NCBI GenBank assembly: GCA_015231685.1
Contig: JADGBA010000087.1
Location: 1-5,472 of the forward strand
Direction of reading: 5' to 3'
DNA: 5,472 nucleotides
Origin: Candidatus Omnitrophota bacterium
Lineage (GTDB): Bacteria > Omnitrophota > Gorgyraeia > 2-02-FULL-51-18 > JAGOUK01
Of the stretch, positions 1 through 5,472 are shown in pieces; positions within the stretch are counted from its first letter, which is position 1; the number at the start of each line of letters is the position of its first letter. The notes under the pieces were generated by a model. It was not told the DNA's origin. It searched no databases and saw only the letters and a list, made by a program, of their open reading frames with translations. The translations under genes were made by a program, and so were the position numbers.

Positions 1-2851
1 GGGCATCTTTGAGTTCATCCGTCAGATGCACGAGACGGGTCACGCCATTTGCGCGGCCCACGTCCCGCCAGGCCGTATGGTCCATCGTGAGCTCAAACTC
101 CCCCTCGATGCGTTGGATCGTCTGAAGCGCTTGAGTCATCCGGTATCTCGGACGCTTCGCGAACGACCTCCGGTGGCCCAGAATCTCATGCACCACCGTC
201 CGCATCATCTCGTGTCTGTTGAATTCCATCATATCTCCCTGAGGCAAAAGCCGCATGGAGTCCGGCTGCTCCTCAAACATCGACACATCTATCCCTCCTC
301 CGACAACCGAATCCATCTTGCCCTGAAACCCGAAGACATTCTCTGCGGTCTCGGTCACCTCAAAACCGATGGGACCATACGTTTCCCACAAAAGCGGCGC
401 CGGAATGGCCCCAAAAACTTGGTTGAGAGCGTCCAGATACGGACCGAATTTGTTGGCCAGAATTTCAGGATTGGCGATCTCGCGGCTGATCACAAGCAGG
501 ATATTATGCCGGCGCGCCTGCACGATGTAGGGCATAAGCGCCGGATTGGCAAGATTTAAGAGCGCGTACCTCATCTTTTCCGGATCACGAATGTAGCGTC
601 GAATATAGTACACAATCTCACCCATGAGCTCCGGGTGCGTCGGAAACCGCGCCGGGGTAAAAAGTTTGTCCAGATCCACAAGCCCCGCGTCATCAAACGG
701 GACCTCCTGCCAATCAGTCCCAACCGGCAGCGGGGCGAACGGAGCCTTGATCACCGATGAATCGCGTTTCCTGGGCGGTCGGCTCCCCCTGTGCGAGATC
801 CTGTTCCTTCCGAAGTCCCGAAGCGTGACAGCATCTTCCGTCACCACGATGTCGGCCTGATGACGGCTCACGCTGGGATATTTGAAACCCACCTGCAAAT
901 GACGCTCAATCGCTCTTCCCACCGTATAGGTCTCACCCTTGGCCAGAGGAACCGGATCCATTGTGCTCCCATCATTATTGTCGCGAAGTTGCGCGTATTT
1001 GATCCCGCCGGGGCCGCTGAAGATCACAAGCTGCAAACCTGCGTACGGCAAATCAAAAATCTGGTCATCCGGGCCAAGGGCCCCGCGCTTTTCCCCGCGT
1101 TCAAAAAAAACGGGCATCTCCCCCATCGCCGGACCCGGCACGGCGGACGACATCGACGAATCCATGGCGGAGCGTGAACCCGCGGCGGCTCCCGAGGCAT
1201 TCTCGGTCACAGGCTCATAATTGACGTGTGCGGAGAATTTGCGAAGCGAGCGGTAGGGGTTCTTCGCGTATGCCGGATGCCCCTCATCCACAAGATTAAT
1301 CCCGCCCCAAAGATGAGTGATGTTCTTAATCAAAAACTGGATCTGCAAATCGACCGAAAAGGGCACTTCACCGAGCTCGCCGAAGAGCGCCTCGATGTTC
1401 CGCTCGGGATCATTCAACAAATCAGACAAACGCTGCGCGTCCACAAAGAATGCCAGCACAATTTTGAGATAATCCCCCCACTCCGGGCTCACGACCACCT
1501 CCGACATCGCGAGCAATTTGTCATCAAGCTCGTCATCCGGCACGTTATCGTCGGTCACATAGCCGCGTTTACGCTCAGGTTCACCCAAGATTTCATTGAT
1601 CTTCTCCCGGGCCATGGCTTGTAAGGGGACAGGCAGGTTCCCGTATTTGCCCGCGGCGCGGGTTTTTTTCATTCCCATTCCGGTCCGAGGGGAGTCCCAG
1701 TCAATGTCGAGGCACAACTGCACGAAATACAACAGCGACAGGAAGCTCTCGCGTCGGGCGGGATCCAGCGACCACTGCCCCGTCTCATCGGCCGCGCCGA
1801 ACATCTCGTGAACCGTTCTAAAACGTTCGTGCTTCATATGCGACTCTTTGGTCTGCAATACAACCTTCAGGGCATTCGTGTCGTGGAGATCCGGTTCCAT
1901 CGACACCGAGAACCGCGTCGGAACGATACTCGGGGTTTCCCATGACGCGAGCCTCTGAAGCTCATTAATGCGCGCCAGCGTTGCCCTGAAATCCTTCTCG
2001 GCTCCCGTCGGTTCACCGCCAAAATTCCACTCCAAATCGGGTATGTTTCTGGTCGCATACTCCCCAAAATCGACATGATCCGCATTCTCGGCAAGTTTAT
2101 GAAGCATCAGGGCCGCGTCATCCGTCCAAACAACCCGCGTCGATGACTCAAATTCTTCGTCTTTATCTCTTGTATCAATATCGACATCATATCGAGCCCG
2201 GATCTCATCGCGCACCTGCGCGAAGACAGAGTCTTGAAGCGTCTGCAATTCTCCGAGGACAAAAGCGGCCCCGGGATATCGGCTCGCGATGATCTCCATG
2301 ATCTCTTTATCGGGCGCCTCAAAATATCGCAAATTCATCTTTTTTTGGGATGACACCGCCGCGCCGATAAGCGAAACGAACCTGTCCACATACGACCGCC
2401 TCATCGCATCGATGCGCTCCGCCAGCTCCGCCGCAGTCTGCGGCTGGTCCCGGTCATTCCATTTTTGAACGAAAACGTTGATCACCGGATCGTGCGCTAT
2501 ATGCAAACTAACGCCAATTTCGGTATCTTCTATGTCAGAAATCACCTGCGCTACCCTGGTCTGGTTCTCATGCCTGGTGTCGCTTGAACGGTCCCCGATC
2601 CCGTGGGTCACAAAACTGACGTGTTTAAAGCCCATCTCTCCGAGGGCCACGCGGATGACATCGGCCATCGACGCGTTGATGACGGCATCATGATAATGGG
2701 CGGGGTCGCTTTCAAAATAGGGGATAAAACCCTTGGCTTTTTTTCCGGCCAGACGCAATATCTTGACGGCCACCGGGAACGGCATGTGCCGCACCCCTCC
2801 CTTGGGGCGCCCGACACCGCAAATGGAGCATTGATTGGTGCACCCGCGCAT
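1..2851 (-). CDS. Large multidomain protein: radical SAM, central unknown region, FHA, HExxGH motif (partial, runs off left edge)
   Basis: Numbered from ATG at 2849-2851, 950 codons are visible, none a stop, and the gene continues past the edge. MRGCTNQCSIC places a canonical radical SAM CxxxCxxC at Cys4, Cys8 and Cys11, the ligands of the [4Fe-4S] cluster that cleaves S-adenosylmethionine. PYFESDP (Glu47) sits where family members carry their second SAM-contact segment, and the domain ends near residue 165. Residues 170-550 are alpha/beta and acidic, with no family I recognise. A Gly/Ala/Ser/Met linker (about 550-580) leads to an FHA domain (about 603-695) with VGR at 644-646, SRH at 662-664 and a variant DFGRN turn; FHA domains bind phosphothreonine peptides. 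Further on, FEVTE and a Gly-rich loop precede VVHEILGH (His888, Glu889, His893), a zinc-peptidase-like helix. Motif identity is strong for radical SAM and FHA and tentative for the peptidase. The true N-terminus is doubtful: starting here removes most of the beta-strand (VVLMRGC) that normally leads into the Cys motif, and the frame is continuous with the preceding gene through the TAG. Substrate unknown. Confidence 0.85.
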   Translation of the reverse strand, partial: MRGCTNQCSICGVGRPKGGVRHMPFPVAVKILRLAGKKAKGFIPYFESDPAHYHDAVINASMADVIRVALGEMGFKHVSFVTHGIGDRSSDTRHENQTRVAQVISDIEDTEIGVSLHIAHDPVINVFVQKWNDRDQPQTAAELAERIDAMRRSYVDRFVSLIGAAVSSQKKMNLRYFEAPDKEIMEIIASRYPGAAFVLGELQTLQDSVFAQVRDEIRARYDVDIDTRDKDEEFESSTRVVWTDDAALMLHKLAENADHVDFGEYATRNIPDLEWNFGGEPTGAEKDFRATLARINELQRLASWETPSIVPTRFSVSMEPDLHDTNALKVVLQTKESHMKHERFRTVHEMFGAADETGQWSLDPARRESFLSLLYFVQLCLDIDWDSPRTGMGMKKTRAAGKYGNLPVPLQAMAREKINEILGEPERKRGYVTDDNVPDDELDDKLLAMSEVVVSPEWGDYLKIVLAFFVDAQRLSDLLNDPERNIEALFGELGEVPFSVDLQIQFLIKNITHLWGGINLVDEGHPAYAKNPYRSLRKFSAHVNYEPVTENASGAAAGSRSAMDSSMSSAVPGPAMGEMPVFFERGEKRGALGPDDQIFDLPYAGLQLVIFSGPGGIKYAQLRDNNDGSTMDPVPLAKGETYTVGRAIERHLQVGFKYPSVSRHQADIVVTEDAVTLRDFGRNRISHRGSRPPRKRDSSVIKAPFAPLPVGTDWQEVPFDDAGLVDLDKLFTPARFPTHPELMGEIVYYIRRYIRDPEKMRYALLNLANPALMPYIVQARRHNILLVISREIANPEILANKFGPYLDALNQVFGAIPAPLLWETYGPIGFEVTETAENVFGFQGKMDSVVGGGIDVSMFEEQPDSMRLLPQGDMMEFNRHEMMRTVVHEILGHRRSFAKRPRYRMTQALQTIQRIEGEFELTMDHTAWRDVGRANGVTRLVHLTDELKDA

Positions 2852-2856
2852 GAGAA

Positions 2857-2863
2857 CCACCTA
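2857..2863 (-). promoter_or_regulatory. TAG stop overlapping an AGGTGG ribosome binding site, in frame with the next gene
   Basis: On the minus strand the TAG at 2863-2861 is followed at once by GTGGTTCTCATG. AGGTGG (2862-2857) matches AGGAGG at five of six bases and lies 5 bases before the ATG at 2851-2849, a workable Shine-Dalgarno spacing. This would suit termination-reinitiation coupling between the two frames. A GTG directly after the stop (2860-2858) is another possible start but has no separate ribosome site. The AGGTGG may instead be fortuitous within a single interrupted gene. Confidence 0.4.
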
Positions 2864-5098
2864 CATATAATGCTCATACCCCAGACGAACAATCACATCC
2901 TCCTGCTCCGGCGTCAAATCGGGTCCCCTGAAGAGATCGTCATTAGGCCGGTTCACCGTCGGTATCTTCGGAAGGAGTCGCTTTAAAGCCGCCGCATCCG
3001 CTTCACTGATCCCCTGTGCGGCCCGGCGGGATGCCAGGGAATCAACCTCCGATTTTTGGCTCAGCCCCTCCCCGTTCAGATACGGGGCATAACCGGCAAA
3101 TATCCCCGCTGCCGTTTGAAGGATTTCTGCCGCATGCGCCTGAAGATACGCATCATCCTTCATGGCGTCATCCACGACCTGCGCGAAGGCCCGTCCGGTT
3201 TGGATCCGTGCCGGGTCGATCATGCCCTGGTTGACGACTTCAACGATGGGTAGAGAATTCGAAGCATTCGCGTCAGAGACGTTGGGCGGTCTTTGGGACA
3301 CTCCGTCCTCAATCGCATCGATCATGCGGGCAGTCATGACGCCCTCGCGGTCGATTGCGCCGCGCACGAGTTCCGACATGCCCTTGAGCCGCGATCCGGC
3401 CGTGGCCCCGTCCTCAGCAAACCCCCCTTGCCGTAAACCGCGGGGAAGACGCGCCGAAGGAACCTCGCCCTGCTCAGATTCAGCCTTATTAGAAACCGCA
3501 AAACGCGTCTTCAGATCCCTGAGAGGCGACAAGAGCAGGCGCTCGTATTGATCGTGATCCGTCTCACCGGTCACAACAGGTGTCACCACAATGTACGATG
3601 AACCTTCGTCCCGAAGAAGACGTGTCAGGTGTTCGGTATGATATCCGCCCGCGATGAGCACCGCGGCATTTTCACCGGTGTCGTTCATGATGCGCCCGGC
3701 ATTTTCGACAAACGCCTCGTCGCGCCGGTCAACCAATTCATAAAAACGATTCAAGTCCGGCGCCGCCGCGTCAAGGCAATCCCGGTACGGCACCATGCTC
3801 TCGACCAGACCCGCCGCATACAGTTGCTGATTGAGAAACGCAAGCCACGACTCGGTCCCAAAATCGGGTTTGTTCAGCTCATAGAGCGCAAAATCCTTGG
3901 AACTCATCTTGAGGCGATAGGCTTTCTCGAGCAGGCCCAAAAACCGGTCAATCGCCCAGATCTTCTTTGCATCGTCATCCGGGAGCGTCTGCTGAAACAC
4001 CCGGTCCTCAAGCAGCTCGATTTCGTGGTACAGCGCATCAAGCTCAATGCGGGCAAACTCGCCAAGATAGGCCTGATAAGCCGCCAGACCCGCATATGCC
4101 CCCGGGTCCAAACCCGCTTCACCCGCAGTCTTCATCAGTCCCGCACGGAGCGTATACTGCGCAATCTGTGAATGACGCGTTTCTTGCTGTTGCGCGATAT
4201 AGTTCTTCGCCCGGTCCGCATACCCTCTTTTTTTGAGGACGCCCAACAGCTCGTGCTGTTCCTGATTCACCGCCTCAAAATCCAGCTCCTCTTCACGGGT
4301 GTTGAGTGTTCTGAATTTCTCGACTTCCCCGAATTCATCAAGCGCCACACCTGCTGATTGGGCAAGCTCAAGAAGCGCCTCAACCCGCGCCTTCATCGCG
4401 GCGCCCGCCTCCGCTTCCCCGTCTTTGTTTGTGCTTTCGTAAGCGAGAAGCGGTTTGGGATAAATCCGTTCTTTGAGCCTTCCTGCCGCCTGGCGCGCCC
4501 CGTGCAGGTAACGCAAAATTTCCGCGCGCCGCTCCACCAAAGCCGCATACGCCTCCAGGCTACGGGCGTAGAGTTCCTGGTACTCGATCCCGCGGATGCT
4601 CATATCGTGATCGCTCGTCAAATTCAGGTATTCCTCGCCCGATATGATGCCTTCGAACAGAAGCTTCCGGGCCATGCTTGGCCGTTCACCGGCGGGCACC
4701 ACGGACTTGACCTCATCAAGCGTGACGTCACGCGAGCTGCCCTCCACAAGCACCAGCTTCAAACCGTAAGCAGTCATCAGATAATCAAGAGTCGCGGCAA
4801 GGTTGGTCTGCCCGCTCAAGTTCGCATGCGCGTCCTGGATATGGACAAAAAACCTTCCGTTATTGCCCTCATGCACGGATTTAAGCATCACGTTCTCAAG
4901 AGGCAATGTCACAGAGGCGGGGTCGCGCGCGAAGTCAGCAAGGCGCGCCGATGCCGACGAAGCGCTCAGCTTCGCTCCAGCCGCAGCATGCGCTGCAGCT
5001 CCAGAAGCCGCGCCCTGGGCATCCAGAGCGCAGAAGGCGCATAACACTATATAAGCCATTAGCTTATGATGTGATTTTCTTTGGAAGATTCGTCTCAT
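2861..5098 (-). CDS. Predicted exported or anchored TraB/ChaN-like (Tiki superfamily) domain protein
   Basis: A 745-residue protein read from ATG at 5096-5098 to TAG at 2861-2863. A TTG six codons upstream (5114-5116) is a possible start, but its AAGG lies only 3 bases away; ATG is preferred because it gives a clean signal peptide (MRRIFQRKSHHKLM, then a hydrophobic AYIVLCAFCAL core). No strong Shine-Dalgarno precedes it. Next comes a low-complexity Ala/Ser/Gly stretch (about residues 28-55). The domain core shows VHIQDAHAN (85-93), a helix with QTN and LDYL, LVLVEGSS (115-122) and, far later, VLIAGGYHTEHL (480-491) followed by a beta-strand YIVVTPVV. These resemble the GxxH, EG and late His motifs of TraB/ChaN/EreA-like proteins, in which conserved His and acidic residues are thought to bind metal or heme. 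About 360 mostly helical, charged residues separate the second and third motifs, a large insertion for the family. Residues 545-745 are a linker and helical tail of unknown function. The superfamily call is moderate; the exact reaction is unknown. The reading frame continues without interruption past the TAG into a radical SAM domain. Confidence 0.8.
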   Translation of the reverse strand: MRRIFQRKSHHKLMAYIVLCAFCALDAQGAASGAAAHAAAGAKLSASSASARLADFARDPASVTLPLENVMLKSVHEGNNGRFFVHIQDAHANLSGQTNLAATLDYLMTAYGLKLVLVEGSSRDVTLDEVKSVVPAGERPSMARKLLFEGIISGEEYLNLTSDHDMSIRGIEYQELYARSLEAYAALVERRAEILRYLHGARQAAGRLKERIYPKPLLAYESTNKDGEAEAGAAMKARVEALLELAQSAGVALDEFGEVEKFRTLNTREEELDFEAVNQEQHELLGVLKKRGYADRAKNYIAQQQETRHSQIAQYTLRAGLMKTAGEAGLDPGAYAGLAAYQAYLGEFARIELDALYHEIELLEDRVFQQTLPDDDAKKIWAIDRFLGLLEKAYRLKMSSKDFALYELNKPDFGTESWLAFLNQQLYAAGLVESMVPYRDCLDAAAPDLNRFYELVDRRDEAFVENAGRIMNDTGENAAVLIAGGYHTEHLTRLLRDEGSSYIVVTPVVTGETDHDQYERLLLSPLRDLKTRFAVSNKAESEQGEVPSARLPRGLRQGGFAEDGATAGSRLKGMSELVRGAIDREGVMTARMIDAIEDGVSQRPPNVSDANASNSLPIVEVVNQGMIDPARIQTGRAFAQVVDDAMKDDAYLQAHAAEILQTAAGIFAGYAPYLNGEGLSQKSEVDSLASRRAAQGISEADAAALKRLLPKIPTVNRPNDDLFRGPDLTPEQEDVIVRLGYEHYM

Positions 5099-5145
5099 TA
5101 AGCCGATCCCGCGCAAGAACCTTGTGAATTCATATTAATATTAAC

Positions 5146-5206
5146 TATCAATTCCTATATAAAATTTACACTATTATCAATATATATCAATAGTGTGCCG
5201 TTGATA
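5146..5206. repeat. Cluster of four TTGATA boxes
   Basis: TTGATA occurs on the minus strand at 5190-5185, 5180-5175 and 5151-5146, and on the plus strand at 5201-5206. The first two belong to an exact 8-base direct repeat TATCAATA (plus-strand 5175-5182 and 5185-5192) spaced 10 bp start to start, about one helical turn. Direct repeats at one-turn spacing next to a start are typical of regulator binding sites, but in sequence this AT-rich some copies will arise by chance. Confidence 0.3.
5168..5196 (-). repeat. Inverted repeat ACACTATT / AATAGTGT, possible weak hairpin or operator
   Basis: Perfect 8-bp arms occupy 5168-5175 and 5189-5196 with a 13-base spacer. The structure starts 13 bases past the TAA of the upstream gene. 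It could be a terminator, but the stem has only two G/C pairs and the following minus-strand sequence (AAATTTTATATAGG) lacks a convincing U tract. An operator for a dimeric regulator is as likely. The repeat is directly visible; its role is inference. Confidence 0.3.
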
Positions 5207-5208
5207 AC

Positions 5209-5472
5209 TTATGCCGAGATATCAGAGGTCTGCCTGACAAGATTCTGAAGATAAAGAACCACGTCGAGGTACGCCCGAAGCTTCATCGGAAGGACTTCAT
5301 AAGGCTGATAATCGGTGTTCGGATCATAGGATTCGAGCTTTGCGAGAGCCTCTGCGTCCAGCGGCAGCTTTCCTCCGGTGAGAGAACCAAAGAGCCTTTC
5401 AAAGCCCCGGCTGCCATCACGCAGATCCGAATGGACAAGCCCGTTGGCCAGGACGAGCGTTGCCAAAACCGG
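5209..5472 (-). CDS. 3' end of an unrecognised gene (partial, enters from right edge)
   Basis: The last 87 codons of a minus-strand gene are visible, ending at TAA (5209-5211). The frame is open to the window edge, so the true start is outside; the first possible start inside is a TTG at 5464-5466 with no visible ribosome site, and I treat it as internal. The visible part begins PVLATLVLANGLVHSD, continues through a Gly/Leu-rich stretch (FGSLTGGKLPLD), then a Pro/Tyr-rich segment (DPNTDYQPYEVLP) and a C-terminal amphipathic helix (LRAYLDVVLYLQNLVRQ). I do not recognise the family and see no catalytic motif. Its base composition resembles that of the genes to its left and it lies on the same strand, about 110 bases before the next ATG, so it may be the preceding gene of the same cluster. 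That this is real coding sequence is likely; any function would be a guess. Confidence 0.6.
   Translation of the reverse strand, partial: PVLATLVLANGLVHSDLRDGSRGFERLFGSLTGGKLPLDAEALAKLESYDPNTDYQPYEVLPMKLRAYLDVVLYLQNLVRQTSDISA

Larger units (their letters stand above)
5117..5208 (-). promoter_or_regulatory. AT-rich intergenic region, likely promoter/operator for the TraB/ChaN-like gene
   Basis: This is the only clearly non-coding stretch and is far richer in A+T than the genes on either side. It lies between the TAA of the upstream gene and the start of the 745-codon gene, so it should hold the promoter for the leftward unit. Read on the minus strand it contains TTGATA-like -35 candidates and several TATAAT-like hexamers (GATAAT, TATATA, TATTAA), but no -35/-10 pair with good matches at 16-18 bp spacing, so I name no specific promoter. 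It also contains a perfect 10-bp palindrome, TTAATATTAA, at 5135-5144, an inverted repeat and the TTGATA boxes listed separately. Confidence 0.45.

Noticed and set aside
1103..1110. Run of eight T on the coding strand (GTT TTT TTT GAA), a possible slippery or phase-variable tract.
   Set aside because: The frame is intact, a -1 slip would stop at once within a linker region, and the codons simply encode Val-Phe-Phe. A chance homopolymer is the simplest explanation, though it is a place to check for indel errors.
2858..2860. GTG directly after the TAG as the start of the radical SAM gene.
   Set aside because: It keeps more of the first strand (VLMRGC) but has no separate ribosome site, whereas the ATG at 2849-2851 is 5 bases from AGGTGG. 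Not excluded.
26..2986. Series of plus-strand open frames (for example 26-559, 791-1177, 1226-1624, 2603-2986) and short minus-strand frames at 1867-2094, 2107-2322 and 2608-2892.
   Set aside because: All lie over the uninterrupted minus-strand frame with radical SAM, FHA and HExxGH motifs. Their translations are Arg/His/Pro-rich with no recognisable domain, as expected of shadows in GC-rich coding DNA.
2861..5098. General reassignment of TAG in this genome.
   Set aside because: Only one in-frame TAG occurs in about 1,700 codons, and the only other visible gene end is TAA. This neither supports nor excludes rare recoding, but gives no sign of frequent sense use of TAG.
3016..5127. Plus-strand open frames opposite the TraB/ChaN-like gene, including long ones at 3629-4171 (180 codons) and 4358-5044 (228 codons).
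   Set aside because: They are antisense to a gene with clear motifs and a signal peptide, have shadow-like composition and no ribosome sites or domains. Their length reflects few stop codons in this GC-rich register.
1..5472. CRISPR array, tRNA, rRNA, insertion sequence or attachment sites.
   Set aside because: No regularly spaced repeats, cloverleaf-like segments, transposase motifs or terminal repeats were seen. Apart from one short gap, the window is protein-coding.

Overview
The window reads as bacterial chromosome in which all supportable coding lies on the minus strand. The very large multidomain proteins, the style of the TraB/ChaN-like domain (HIQDAHAN, VEG, GGYHT) and the radical SAM segment recall proteins I associate with uncultured Candidatus Omnitrophota and related PVC-side lineages. 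This placement is an inference from protein style; no taxonomic marker gene is present.

Layout in transcription order (right to left). The last 87 codons of an unrecognised gene enter at the right edge and end at TAA (5209-5211). A 92-110 bp AT-rich gap follows, with a short inverted repeat and four copies of a TTGATA box; it is the only non-coding stretch. Next is a 745-codon gene (5098 to 2861) for a predicted exported or membrane-anchored protein with a divided TraB/ChaN-like (Tiki superfamily) domain. It stops at a single TAG.

Directly behind that TAG, in the same frame and with no gap, the reading frame stays open for 953 codons to the left edge. I read every codon from 2860 to 2 and found no stop. 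This second protein carries a canonical radical SAM CxxxCxxC motif only 4-11 residues from its best ATG, a long central region of unknown fold, a Gly/Ala/Ser-rich linker, an FHA domain and an HEILGH metal-peptidase-like motif. It is cut by the window edge.

The central question is the TAG at 2861-2863. The first beta-strand of the radical SAM barrel appears to straddle it. It could be a nonsense mutation or sequencing error in one giant gene, a read-through or recoded codon, or a real stop followed by reinitiation from an AGGTGG Shine-Dalgarno sequence that overlaps the stop. The two frames are very probably one transcription unit and may be one protein of more than 1,690 residues. Its substrate and pathway cannot be told from this sequence.
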